In this document: positions 26,984-35,095 of the stretch, piece by piece
How positions within the stretch are numbered: the stretch's first letter is position 1
Layout: every line of letters starts with the position of its first letter
Assembly: GCF_010667575.1 (NCBI RefSeq)
Contig: NZ_JAABNT010000005.1
Coordinates: 1 to 64,000, forward strand
Direction: 5' to 3'
Length of the DNA stretch: 64,000 nt
Origin: Sulfitobacter sediminilitoris
GTDB lineage: Bacteria > Pseudomonadota > Alphaproteobacteria > Rhodobacterales > Rhodobacteraceae
Made by a program: the position numbers and the translations under genes
Notes under the pieces: model-generated
Database searches by the model: none
Told to the model about the DNA's origin: nothing
The model's input: the letters and a program-made list of their open reading frames with translations, nothing else

Positions 26984-27253
26984 ATGCGGATTGCTGCGCT
27001 AGGCGCGCTGTTGCTGACGAGATGTGGCACAGCCTGTGACACGTCAGATGAACAAGCCGCTGGTGTTAAGGATACCTGCAATGCAGCGGCCTATCAGGCG
27101 TTGATAGGAGAGAATGGGGAAGCAGGCGCATCGCTGCCAGACCCCAAGCGGATTTACCAAATCGGGGACCCGGTAACGTTGGATTACAACCCCGAGCGTC
27201 TCAACATCAAGCTTGATGAAACAGGCAAGATCGTCGAGATCGACTGCGGGTAG
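26984..27253 (+). CDS. I78 family peptidase inhibitor-like protein
   Basis: An 89-residue exported protein. The mature part CNAAAYQALIGENGEAG, then RIYQIGDPVTLDYNPERLN and the end KIVEIDCG match the I78 inhibitor family, whose members block serine proteases. The signal (MRIAALGALLLTRCGTAC) contains a cysteine at residue 14, but with Arg before it. This makes a poor lipobox, so signal peptidase I or the second cysteine are alternatives. AGGGGGT lies before the ATG at 26984. An in-frame GTG at 26978 is the other possible start. Confidence 0.82.
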   Translation: MRIAALGALLLTRCGTACDTSDEQAAGVKDTCNAAAYQALIGENGEAGASLPDPKRIYQIGDPVTLDYNPERLNIKLDETGKIVEIDCG

Positions 27254-27274
27254 GCCGGACGCTTTCGCCCGGCC
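27253..27274. terminator. hairpin between convergent I78 and paaK genes
   Basis: GGCCGG (27253-27258) and CCGGCC (27269-27274) pair around a 10-base loop in the short gap between convergent genes. There is no clear T-run on either side, so it may be only a weak terminator or a transcript-end stabiliser. Confidence 0.35.
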
Positions 27275-27279
27275 TGCAC

Positions 27280-28590
27280 TTAGCTCTTTGGCCGGTTGTC
27301 GACGATCCGCACCGCTTTGCCTTCGGAACGCGCGACACCGCCCACATCGGTCACTTCGACCTTCACGCTGATGCCCACGGTCTGCTTGATCCGGGCAGAC
27401 AGCGCTTTGGCAGCACCTTCCCGCACATCCCCAATCACGCTTGCATCCGCACATTCGCAGAGCACCCGCATCTGGTCCATTCTGTCAGGACGGCTGAGTT
27501 CGATCTGGAAATGTGGCGCCAGACCTTCGGTCGCCATCAATGCCTCTTCGATCTGCGTGGGGAAAACATTGACGCCGCGCAGAATGATCATGTCATCGCT
27601 GCGTCCGGTCACCTTTTCCATCCGCCGCATCGTCCGCGCTGTACCGGGCAGCAACCTTGTCAGGTCGCGGGTGCGGTACCGGATGATCGGAAAGGCTTCC
27701 TTGGTGAGCGAGGTAAAAACCAGCTCGCCCCGTTCGCCTTCGGCCACCGGTTCTCCGGTCTCTGGATTGATGATCTCGGGATAGAAGTGATCTTCCCAGA
27801 TGTGCAGACCGTCTTTGCTTTCCACACATTCCATAGACACGCCCGGTCCCATCACCTCGGAAAGGCCGTAGATATCGACAGCGTGCATGTCGAACGCCTG
27901 CTCGATCTCTCGCCGCATGGCGTTGGTCCAGGGTTCTGCGCCAAAAATACCAACCTCAAGCGAGCTGTCGCGCGGATCAAGCCCCTGAACCGCGAATTCA
28001 TCCAGAATCGAAAGGGCGTAGGACGGCGTGACAGTGATGCCCTTGGGCTTGAAGTCCTCGATCAGGCGCACTTGGCGTGGGGTCATGCCGCCCGAGATCG
28101 GATAGGTGCTGAGGCCAAGTTCATCGGCCCCAAGATGAATGCCCAGCCCGCCAGTGAACAGTCCGTATCCATAAGCGTTGTGCAGCATATCCCCCGGCTG
28201 CAGACCGGCCGCGCGAAGCGAGCGCGCCACGACGGTCCCCCAATTCGCCAGATCAGCCTTGGTATAGCCCACAACAGTGGGCTGGCCGGTGGTGCCAGAG
28301 GACGCATGGATGCGCGCCACCTGTTCGCGCGGGACGGCAAACATCTTGAAAGGATAGTTGTCCCGCAGGTCCGTTTTCACGGTGAACGGAAACTTGGCCA
28401 GATCGCTCAGATCCTGCAGATCATCCGGATGCACACCGGCGGCATCAAAGCTGTTCTTGTAGAACGGCACATTATCATAGGCATGGCGCAGCGACCATTT
28501 CATCCGCTCAAGCTGAAGCGCTGCAATCTCGTCCCGGCTGGCAATCTCTATGGGGTCCAGCGTATTCTTCGGGGGTGTCAGGTCTTTCAT
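27280..28590 (-). CDS. paaK: phenylacetate-CoA ligase
   Basis: A 436-residue adenylate-forming enzyme that activates phenylacetate to phenylacetyl-CoA, the first step of aerobic phenylacetate breakdown. The ATP-binding P-loop is ASSGTTGQPTVVGYTKAD, followed by NAYGYGLFTGG, DIYGLSEVMGPGV and GRSDDMIILRGVNVFPTQIE. The length is standard for PaaK. The start overlaps the stop of the PaaI gene by 4 bases. The epoxidase genes paaABCDE are not in this window. Confidence 0.95.
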   Translation of the reverse strand: MKDLTPPKNTLDPIEIASRDEIAALQLERMKWSLRHAYDNVPFYKNSFDAAGVHPDDLQDLSDLAKFPFTVKTDLRDNYPFKMFAVPREQVARIHASSGTTGQPTVVGYTKADLANWGTVVARSLRAAGLQPGDMLHNAYGYGLFTGGLGIHLGADELGLSTYPISGGMTPRQVRLIEDFKPKGITVTPSYALSILDEFAVQGLDPRDSSLEVGIFGAEPWTNAMRREIEQAFDMHAVDIYGLSEVMGPGVSMECVESKDGLHIWEDHFYPEIINPETGEPVAEGERGELVFTSLTKEAFPIIRYRTRDLTRLLPGTARTMRRMEKVTGRSDDMIILRGVNVFPTQIEEALMATEGLAPHFQIELSRPDRMDQMRVLCECADASVIGDVREGAAKALSARIKQTVGISVKVEVTDVGGVARSEGKAVRIVDNRPKS

Positions 28591-29027
28591 GTGGCGGGGT
28601 CCTCTTCTGGAAAGTGCTGTCCTTTGACGCTGCGCGACAGACCGCGGAACAATGCGACGGTGCGTCCGTCCTCGCCCGATACGGTCACGTCATAAACACC
28701 TGACCGGCCCGTGCGCGATACCTCCTGCGCGGTGGCGGTCAGCGTCTCACCTTCCTTGCCGGGGGCCAGATAGGTGATCTGGTTCTGTTGCGCGACGGTG
28801 TTCTGATTGTACGTGTTGCAGGCAAAGGCAAACGCGCTGTCAGCCAGCGTAAAGATAAAACCACCGTGGCAGATGTGATGTCCGTTCAGCATATCGGGCC
28901 GCACTGTCATGGTCATCACGGCCCTGCCGGGCCCGACGCTCTCGATCTTCATGCCCAGCCCCGGAGAGGCGACATCATTTGCAAACATCACGTCGGCGCA
29001 GCGTTGCGCGCGGTCTTCTGGGGTCAT
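28587..29027 (-). CDS. paaI: hydroxyphenylacetyl-CoA thioesterase PaaI
   Basis: A 146-residue hot-dog-fold thioesterase that rescues CoA from dead-end products of the phenylacetate pathway. The family core NGHHICHGGFIFTLADSAFAFACNTYN is present (residues about 47-73; HGG and the Asp in LADSAFA belong to the active site). QNQITYLAPGKEG and the strand GRSGVYDVTVSGEDG follow. It is the first gene of a two-gene unit with paaK. Confidence 0.92.
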   Translation of the reverse strand: MTPEDRAQRCADVMFANDVASPGLGMKIESVGPGRAVMTMTVRPDMLNGHHICHGGFIFTLADSAFAFACNTYNQNTVAQQNQITYLAPGKEGETLTATAQEVSRTGRSGVYDVTVSGEDGRTVALFRGLSRSVKGQHFPEEDPAT

Positions 29028-29150
29028 GGTCGGTGGCTTTCATGTTTCATAAATCGGGACACTGCCATTATCTTGTAACGCTTTCAATAAGGATGATGCG
29101 CATGAACCCTTGATTTGCTCCGCCAAGGACGCAACTGTGAGGATATGACG

Positions 29151-29492
29151 ATGCACACCCCCCCACAAATCACTCCTTTTGAACGTCCTCCCGAACAGGT
29201 GGCCTTCCACCGGACCGAGCTATCGGTGATCCTGTCGCTTTACGGGCGAATGGTGGCTGCGGGTGAATGGCGCGACTACGGTATCTCTTGCCTGCGCGAG
29301 GTTGCGGTATTTTCCGTCTTTCGCAGGACGGCAGAGATACCCCTTTACCGGATCGAAAAACGCCCCAAGCTGCGCAACAAGCAAGGGATGTATGCGGTGA
29401 TCGGCACCAACGGCCAGGTCTTGCGCCGGGGCCATGATCTGAAATCCGTATTGCGCGTTTTGGAGCGCAAGTTGATCCGTGCAGTAGAATAA
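29151..29492 (+). CDS. DUF2794 domain-containing protein
   Basis: A 113-residue soluble protein of the DUF2794 family: FHRTELSVILSLYGRMVAAGEWRDYGI, FSVFRRTAEIPLYRIEK and RRGHDLKSVLRVLERKL are its usual segments. The function is unknown; the family is found almost only in alphaproteobacteria. I chose the ATG at 29151, since GAGGA lies 7 bases before it. The in-frame ATG at 29145 is only 1 base away from that site. It is divergent from paaI. Confidence 0.88.
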   Translation: MHTPPQITPFERPPEQVAFHRTELSVILSLYGRMVAAGEWRDYGISCLREVAVFSVFRRTAEIPLYRIEKRPKLRNKQGMYAVIGTNGQVLRRGHDLKSVLRVLERKLIRAVE

Positions 29493-29540
29493 CCGTCAGC
29501 TGTCTTAGCTGAGTTGAAAAGATCGCTGAGAAGCAGGACG

Positions 29541-30314
29541 TTACAGACGCCGATGCGCGGTCACCGGTCCGTCGCCTTGGAATTCGATGCGCTCAATTGC
29601 GGCCTTAATGGGCTCATAGACAGTGGCCATTGCCCCGGCGTTTGCATGGATCAGCGTTTCTGCGTCCGTCACCAGCGCCACATGTCCTTTCCAGAACAAC
29701 AGGTCGTTGCGCTGGTAAGGGCCAGAGGCTGCCGTCCCAAGGCCCTGTTGCATATCGCTGTCGCCAGGACAGGGAATGTCGCAGGCAAGCAAAGACGCCT
29801 GGACAAGACCCGAACAATCAATCCCCCATCTGCTGTTGCCGCCCCAAAGGTAGGGGGTGCCAAGAAAAAGCGCAGCGACCGACGCGGGATCCTGCGCAAC
29901 GTCGGTAACAGGGGCCAGATGGACCGCTGGAATGAACCCAAGCTCGGTTCGGGCATATGATCCGTCCAGCGATTGAACGACCACACGGCTGCCGTAGCTC
30001 AGGCTGATCTGATCGGGCGACTTGAAATCGGCTTGCTTATACGCGTGGGTGGCTGGTGCGCTGACCCGATGTGTCGGGGCGGCAAAGGGTCCAAGGTCTT
30101 CTGTCCGGACATATCCGCAATAGGCGTCCTTGACTGCCTGAACATAAGACCACCCGTCTGCATCCTGAAAGACCGTGACAGCATCGCCAAAAAGCAACTG
30201 CCTGTCCCGTGGTCCATCCGGCCTGCGCAATGAGTCGACCAGCGGGCGTACCACCTGCCTCGGATCGCGTCGCGAAACCTTTGCAGGATCCGGTGTGACC
30301 CTCGGATCGCTCAT
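29541..30314 (-). CDS. NlpC/P60 family cell-wall hydrolase with SH3-like domains
   Basis: A 257-residue C40 peptidase. Residues about 30-140 hold SH3-like domains (LLFGDAVTVFQDADGWSYVQ, YGSRVVVQSLDGSYART). The catalytic domain has the cysteine in WGIDCSGLVQASL and the histidine in WKGHVALV, with LIHANAGAMA following. Such enzymes cut peptide cross-links of peptidoglycan. No signal peptide is visible, so export is unclear or it acts on recycled fragments in the cytoplasm. It overlaps the leucyl aminopeptidase gene by 4 bases, which fits joint peptide turnover. Confidence 0.9.
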   Translation of the reverse strand: MSDPRVTPDPAKVSRRDPRQVVRPLVDSLRRPDGPRDRQLLFGDAVTVFQDADGWSYVQAVKDAYCGYVRTEDLGPFAAPTHRVSAPATHAYKQADFKSPDQISLSYGSRVVVQSLDGSYARTELGFIPAVHLAPVTDVAQDPASVAALFLGTPYLWGGNSRWGIDCSGLVQASLLACDIPCPGDSDMQQGLGTAASGPYQRNDLLFWKGHVALVTDAETLIHANAGAMATVYEPIKAAIERIEFQGDGPVTAHRRL

Positions 30315-31693
30315 AGCCTGAGCAATGGGCCGAGTGCCGCATAAATGGCGCGTGTGCCTTGCCCGACGCCACCTTTCGGGCGGGCGGGGGCGTCCGTAGG
30401 CTGCCAGCCGTAAATATCGAAATGCGCATAGGGGCTTTCGGTCACAAACCGACGCAGGAAAAGTGCGGCAGTGATACAGCCAGCAAAACCGCCCTTTGGC
30501 GCATTATCCAGATCGGCGATGCCCGGTTCGATCAGCTGCTCGTACGCGTCATGGAAGGGCATCCGCCAAACCGGGTCAGCCTGTTCTGCAGCGGAGGTTT
30601 CCAAGGCCGAGACGAAATCGGGATCGTCCGAAAAATAAGGCGCAAGGTCAGGCCCCACGGCAACCCGCGCCGCACCCGTCAGTGTCGCCATCGAAATGAT
30701 CTGATCCGGCTCCTCTTCATCTGCCAGCGCCAGGGCATCGGCCAGAACCAACCGCCCTTCGGCGTCCGTATTGTTGATCTCGACCGTCAGCCCCTTGCGT
30801 GAGGTCAGGATGTCCTGCGGACGAAACGCATTTCCCGACACCGCGTTTTCCACCGCCGGGATCAGCACCCGCAATTGCAGTTTCAGACCGGTCGCCATGA
30901 TCATATGCGCCAACCCCAGAACGGCGGCAGCGCCGCCCATGTCCTTTTTCATCAGACCCATCGATGTGGCAGGCTTGAGGTTCAAGCCGCCTGTATCAAA
31001 GCAAACGCCCTTGCCCACGAGGGTCAGCTTTGGCCCGGTCTTGCCCCAGTGCATGTCGATCAGCCGGGGTGCGCGGTCCGCCGCACGGCCGACGGTGTGG
31101 ATCATCGGCAGGTTCTGCTCAAGCAAGGCATCGCCGGCGATCACCGCGATCTTGGCACCGTGTTCCTGTGCCAGATCGCGCGCGGCCTGCTCCAGATCGG
31201 GCGGGCCCATGTCAGATGCAGGAGTATTGATCAGATCCCGCGTCAGCGCCTCGCCAGCGGCAAGAGCCTCGATCCGGGTGGCATCCACACCTGCAGGGGC
31301 AACGAGATTGGCCATAAGGGGCGTTTGCTTGCGATACCGGTCAAACCGGTATCCCGCCAGCAGCCAGCCAAGAGCCTCGCTTGGTGCGTCCTGATCGGAC
31401 AGCCCGCCCACAACGGCGTAATCGCCCTTGGGCAGCTTCGCCGCCCCGCCAGCCAAATGAAAGCGGCCCCGCTTGCGGCTTTTCTCGGTGCCATATCCGA
31501 TAGCGGCCATCGCCGGGGCACCATCCTCGCCGGCTACCGCGACAGCCTGCCCCGACGCACCCGTGAACCCCTGCGCAGATATCCATGCCTGCGCAGAAGC
31601 GGACTGATCTTTCGACCATGTGGCAAAGTCGTCTTCACTCACAACATGAAGCGGAATCGCCTTGTCAGAGGGGGCGGCAAAAGAAAGTGACAT
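30311..31693 (-). CDS. M17 family leucyl aminopeptidase
   Basis: A 460-residue cytosolic metallo-aminopeptidase. The M17 signature NTDAEGRLVLADALA is present, as are the metal and substrate segments LVGKGVCFDTGGLNLKP and MKKDMGGAAAVLG. The C-terminal HFDIYGWQPTDAPARPKGG matches the end of family members often annotated as leucyl aminopeptidase family protein. It frees N-terminal residues from peptides. It is translationally coupled to the NlpC/P60 gene, the usual gene pair in Rhodobacterales. Confidence 0.93.
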   Translation of the reverse strand: MSLSFAAPSDKAIPLHVVSEDDFATWSKDQSASAQAWISAQGFTGASGQAVAVAGEDGAPAMAAIGYGTEKSRKRGRFHLAGGAAKLPKGDYAVVGGLSDQDAPSEALGWLLAGYRFDRYRKQTPLMANLVAPAGVDATRIEALAAGEALTRDLINTPASDMGPPDLEQAARDLAQEHGAKIAVIAGDALLEQNLPMIHTVGRAADRAPRLIDMHWGKTGPKLTLVGKGVCFDTGGLNLKPATSMGLMKKDMGGAAAVLGLAHMIMATGLKLQLRVLIPAVENAVSGNAFRPQDILTSRKGLTVEINNTDAEGRLVLADALALADEEEPDQIISMATLTGAARVAVGPDLAPYFSDDPDFVSALETSAAEQADPVWRMPFHDAYEQLIEPGIADLDNAPKGGFAGCITAALFLRRFVTESPYAHFDIYGWQPTDAPARPKGGVGQGTRAIYAALGPLLRL

Positions 31694-31759
31694 CAGGGAC
31701 CTATGGATTTGAAACGGATTGCCGCGCAGCCTACCTCATTCCCCACCGCCCGCAACCGC

Positions 31760-32137
31760 TCAGACAGTGAAGTCCTGAATGTCCCATATCGCCGCCAAAG
31801 ACCGTTCGGCCACCCGTACCAGCCGGGACAGCGTGGCAGCGACTGCCGTGGTATCCCCCTGATCAATGCAACGGGTCACGTCGCCTGCCACATGGCTGAC
31901 AGCATACATGCCAATTTGATCAGCGATCGCGACCAGGGAACGTGCGTTCTTGCGCAAATCCTCCCAACAGCCCTCTTGAAACAGCGTTTCGCAGTGTGCC
32001 AGCCGCAAGGCCAGTTCTTCGAGCGCGCGGCAAACCACGTCTTCGGCGCCTGTTTCCCCCAATTGAGAATATAGCGCGCCCAGCCGATCCTCATCGACAC
32101 TCACATGTTCCATTGGTCTGATTTGCAGAACCTGCAT
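31760..32137 (-). CDS. hypothetical helical protein
   Basis: A 125-residue protein predicted from sequence to be almost all alpha-helix, with repeated Ala/Leu-rich segments (RALEELALRLAHCETLFQEG, DLRKNARSLVAIADQIGM, LSRLVRVAERSLAAIWDI). The general look recalls histidine-phosphotransfer-like four-helix proteins, but no clear phospho-histidine motif stands out, so no function is assigned. I chose the ATG at 32137 because AAGGGG lies 9 bases before it. The ATG at 32113 and a GTG at 32143 are alternatives. It is divergent from the carbonic anhydrase gene. Confidence 0.6.
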   Translation of the reverse strand: MQVLQIRPMEHVSVDEDRLGALYSQLGETGAEDVVCRALEELALRLAHCETLFQEGCWEDLRKNARSLVAIADQIGMYAVSHVAGDVTRCIDQGDTTAVAATLSRLVRVAERSLAAIWDIQDFTV

Positions 32138-32289
32138 CCACACTCACCCCTTGATCAGCCCCCACGGCTGAACATGCAAAATGGGCGATAGTGGTGATGA
32201 AATGGTTGAGGCAGAAATGTCTTTTCGCTCGAAACTGAGAAAAATTTGCGATAACCCTGCGCGACAACGAACAAAGGACGAGTGCAAAG

Positions 32290-32940
32290 ATGCATAGGGT
32301 GCGGCCACTGCCAAACTATCTGGTGCAACGCTATCACGGGTGGAAAGCAACCGGTTATGCCGACAACAAGGCATGGTACCGACGTCTTGCCAGCGATGGC
32401 CAACACCCTCGGGCGATGGTGATTTCCTGCTGTGACAGCCGGGTTCATGTCACCTCGATCTTCGGGGCAGATTCGGGGGAATTCTTCATCCACCGCAACA
32501 TCGCGAACCTTGTGCCACCTTACGAGCCTGACGGGGATCATCACGGCACCTCGGCTGCAGTGGAATACGCGGTGCGGGTGCTTAAGGTCAGCAACGTCAT
32601 TGTTCTGGGCCACTCGAACTGCGGTGGCATCAAGGGCTGCATCGACATGTGCAAGGGCCATGCACCCGAGCTTGAGGCGAAAGAAAGTTTCGTGGGCCGG
32701 TGGATGGACATCCTGCGGCCTCGCTACGATTTGGTCGCTGACATGGAAGACCCGGAGGAGCAGATGCGCGCGCTTGAGAAAGAAGCGGTGATTACCTCGC
32801 TGGAGAACTTGATGACCTTCCCCTGGATTGATCAGGTCGTGGGAGAAGGCACACTGACCCTGCACGGTCTTTGGACCGATATCGGAGAGGGCAGTCTGGA
32901 ACACTACAACCCGGAAACCAAATCCTTCCATCCCGTGTAA
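32290..32940 (+). CDS. beta-class carbonic anhydrase
   Basis: A 216-residue beta-carbonic anhydrase, which interconverts CO2 and bicarbonate. The zinc ligands and active-site residues are in SCCDSRVHV (Cys, Asp, Arg) and GHSNCGGIKG (His, Cys). RNIANLVPPY and YAVRVLKVSNVIVLGHS are further family signatures. AAAGGA lies before the ATG. It is followed after 11 bases by an SbtA-type bicarbonate carrier and then a PII-like protein, so it most likely serves inorganic-carbon uptake or supply. Confidence 0.95.
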   Translation: MHRVRPLPNYLVQRYHGWKATGYADNKAWYRRLASDGQHPRAMVISCCDSRVHVTSIFGADSGEFFIHRNIANLVPPYEPDGDHHGTSAAVEYAVRVLKVSNVIVLGHSNCGGIKGCIDMCKGHAPELEAKESFVGRWMDILRPRYDLVADMEDPEEQMRALEKEAVITSLENLMTFPWIDQVVGEGTLTLHGLWTDIGEGSLEHYNPETKSFHPV

Positions 32941-32951
32941 AAGGCTAGCAA

Positions 32952-33935
32952 ATGGATCAACTGCTTTCGCTGGCGGCCGAGAACCTGATCTCGCCCATCA
33001 TCCTGTCCTTTGTGCTGGGCGTGGCGGCGTCCATTGCGCGGTCTGATCTGAGCATTCCGGAGGCGGTCGCCAAGGGCCTGTCGATCTACCTTCTGTTCGC
33101 CATCGGCTTCAAAGGCGGTGTCAGCGTGGCCGCCCATGGTATCGACGGCAAGTTGGGGCTGGCGCTGCTATCGGGCATCATACTGTCATTTGTCCTGCCG
33201 CTGATTGCTTTTGCGCTGTTGCGGGTCATGACGTGGATGGACCGGCTGGATGCGGCGGCGGTCGCCGCGCACTACGGTTCGATCTCGATTGTAACCTTTG
33301 TCGCCGCCACCTCGGTGCTGGAAAGCCAGGGCATCGCATCAGAAGGGTACATGGTTGCCGTCGCTGCCGCGATGGAGGCCCCTGCGATCCTGTCGGCGCT
33401 GTGGCTGGTCGCCAAGGGGGGCGGCAGCGGCTCGAAGGGCATGGACAGCACGCTGATGCGTGAGATCATGCTGAACGGCTCCATCGTGCTGCTGGTCGGA
33501 TCGTTCTTTATTGGTTGGGCCACGGGCGAAAAGGGATTGGCGGAAATCGCGCCCTTCATCGTGTCGCCCTTCAAGGGTGTTTTGTGCCTGTTCCTGCTGG
33601 ACATGGGCCTTGTCGCGGGCCGGGGCTTGCGCGAAGGCGGTCGCATCCTGCGTCCCGGCGTGCTGGCCTTTGGTGTGCTGATGCCGCTGATCGGATCGGT
33701 TTGTGGTCTTGGTTTTGGCCTGGCTTTGGGCCTCTCCTCGGGCGGCACCGCCCTGATGATGGTGCTGTCGGCTTCTGCGTCATACATCGCCGTTCCGGCC
33801 GCCATGCGCGTGGCCCTGCCAGAGGCCAATCCGTCGCTTTATCTCACGCTGTCGCTGGGCGTGACATTCCCGTTCAACCTGACGCTTGGCATCCCGCTTT
33901 ATGTGGCGGTGGCCCAAATGATGAGTGGAGGCTGA
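32952..33935 (+). CDS. sbtA: SbtA-family sodium-dependent bicarbonate transporter
   Basis: A 327-residue membrane protein with about ten helices, of the SbtA (DUF897) family known from cyanobacteria as a sodium/bicarbonate symporter. Recognisable segments are LISPIILSFVLGVAASIARSDL, YLLFAIGFKGGV, AAHYGSISIVTFVAA and GYMVAVAAAMEAPAIL. The central cytosolic loop is short (KGGGSGSKGMDST). AAGG precedes the ATG by 7 bases. It is flanked by carbonic anhydrase and an SbtB-like PII protein, which matches the cyanobacterial sbtA-sbtB pairing and strongly supports the assignment. Confidence 0.92.
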   Translation: MDQLLSLAAENLISPIILSFVLGVAASIARSDLSIPEAVAKGLSIYLLFAIGFKGGVSVAAHGIDGKLGLALLSGIILSFVLPLIAFALLRVMTWMDRLDAAAVAAHYGSISIVTFVAATSVLESQGIASEGYMVAVAAAMEAPAILSALWLVAKGGGSGSKGMDSTLMREIMLNGSIVLLVGSFFIGWATGEKGLAEIAPFIVSPFKGVLCLFLLDMGLVAGRGLREGGRILRPGVLAFGVLMPLIGSVCGLGFGLALGLSSGGTALMMVLSASASYIAVPAAMRVALPEANPSLYLTLSLGVTFPFNLTLGIPLYVAVAQMMSGG

Positions 33936-33939
33936 GGCC

Positions 33940-34251
33940 ATGCAAACACACAAGGCAAAACGCGTTGAGATCACGATCGAAGCGGTCATGGAATCCCGCC
34001 TGACGGATGCGCTGAAAAAGGCAGGAGTGACCGGGTTTACCGTGCTTCCAGTGCTGGGCGGATCGGGTCGGTCGGGCGCGTGGAACCGATCAGGACAGAT
34101 CAGCCGGGCGTCTGGCATGGTGCAGGTGGTTTGCATCATCAAGCCAGATCGGTTGGACGATTTGCTGGACAGTGCCTTTGCCGTGGTGGAGCGACACATC
34201 GGTGTTGTGTCGGTCGTGGATTGCGAGGTTCTGCGGGCCGAACGATTTTAA
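33940..34251 (+). CDS. sbtB: SbtB-like PII family regulatory protein
   Basis: A 103-residue PII-type trimeric signalling protein. The ferredoxin-like core is visible (KRVEITIEAVMESRLTDALK, MVQVVCIIKPDRLDDLLDSAF), and the T-loop region is short and Gly/Ser-rich (GGSGRSGAWNRSGQ). The Tyr-uridylylation motif of GlnB is absent, as in SbtB. In cyanobacteria SbtB binds adenine nucleotides including cAMP and blocks SbtA. I chose the ATG at 33940 with GGAGG 8 bases upstream, 4 bases after the sbtA stop. Confidence 0.88.
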   Translation: MQTHKAKRVEITIEAVMESRLTDALKKAGVTGFTVLPVLGGSGRSGAWNRSGQISRASGMVQVVCIIKPDRLDDLLDSAFAVVERHIGVVSVVDCEVLRAERF

Positions 34252-34286
34252 GGCGCCGTTAACCGATTCGGGATCAGCGTGATGGT

Positions 34287-34529
34287 ATGGAAACCGTAAC
34301 GCTCAAATTGCCGGACAAGCTATTACGCGATGCTGCGCGCGTCGCTTCTGGCCAGGACGTAACAATTGGTCACCTCGTGCGCGTACTTTTGGCCAAGGAA
34401 GTCGAACGCCGCCTGAATCCGAGGACGCCCAACCGGGCGGATGAGGGGCTCATCGCTGCTTTGCAAGCGGTCCTCGCTCGGGACATGGCAGAAGCGGACA
34501 ATTGGGACGATCTTGCCGCCCGCCTTTAA
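34287..34529 (+). CDS. N-terminal part of an interrupted tandem-repeat protein
   Basis: An 80-residue reading frame. Residues 1-40 (METVTLKLPDKLLRDAARVASGQ and on) resemble a ribbon-helix-helix DNA-binding start, followed by a helix ending in NWDDLAARL. The frame ends at TAA (34527-34529), but the same frame continues directly after it with sequence homologous to a second copy further down. The 80-residue product is therefore probably the shortened remains of a protein of about 249 residues. No strong ribosome-binding site precedes the ATG. It may still be made as a small stand-alone protein. Confidence 0.5.
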   Translation: METVTLKLPDKLLRDAARVASGQDVTIGHLVRVLLAKEVERRLNPRTPNRADEGLIAALQAVLARDMAEADNWDDLAARL

Positions 34530-35036
34530 CGCCATGGATACGACCTGCGCCCTGCCGGTGGTGGGCTTGCGCTGCACAAATCCTCCTGCGGAACCCGCGT
34601 CTGCAAGGGAAGCGAGCTTGGCTTTGCCTACCGCACATTCGTGCGCAGGTTTCGCGCGGCCATGCCGGGCCATCCCCACGGCACGCTGGGCGGAGATTTC
34701 CCTGAATACCACCCCGACAGCAAACCGTTGACCACTACTGAAAAGGGGCGCCTGCAGCGGGCGCTTGAACCGGTTTTCAAGACCGCCAAGGATTGGGACA
34801 GCCTCGTCCGCCGCCTCGCCCGGCGCAAATACGCGCTGCGGCCGCAGGGCCGCGGTCTGGCGATCTACACGATACCACAGGGACGGCATGTCTGTAACAC
34901 GGCCACCATCGGCTACTGTAACCGTGCTCTGGTCAAAAGGTTTGGCGCACCAATGCCGGGCCATCCAGATGGTGGCGATCACATCAGATCTACAGTTGAG
35001 GATGATCAGGTTTTCGAAGTGATCGAGCGCGGTTGA
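34530..35036 (+). pseudogene. C-terminal part of the interrupted tandem-repeat gene
   Basis: In the frame of the 80-residue gene, translation past its TAA gives YDLRPAGGGLALH and later RRFRAAMPGHPHG. A second copy of the unit follows as YALRPQGRGLAIY and KRFGAPMPGHPDG. The helix before each unit also repeats: NWDDLAARL before the stop and DWDSLVRRLA before the second copy. The stop replaces one codon in the middle of the first repeat. The remaining open frame can start only at a GTG at 34641 without a ribosome-binding site, so this part is probably not made independently. Readthrough is possible but not shown. Confidence 0.6.
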
Positions 35037-35066
35037 CCAAAAAGAAACCCCGGCCCGATGGCCGGG
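35037..35066 (-). terminator. rho-independent terminator of asd
   Basis: CCCCGGCC (35047-35054) and GGCCGGGG (35059-35066) pair around the loop CGAT. On the minus strand the stem is followed by TTTCTTTTT. It lies 29 bases after the asd stop. On the other strand it may also end the transcript of the repeat gene. Confidence 0.85.
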
Positions 35067-35095
35067 GTCTCACTATCTTAGATATTGCCGGACAC

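Noticed and set aside
29496..29520. Inverted repeat TCAGCT/AGCTGA after the DUF2794 gene
   Set aside because: Short, AT-poor loop and no T-run; too weak to call a terminator.
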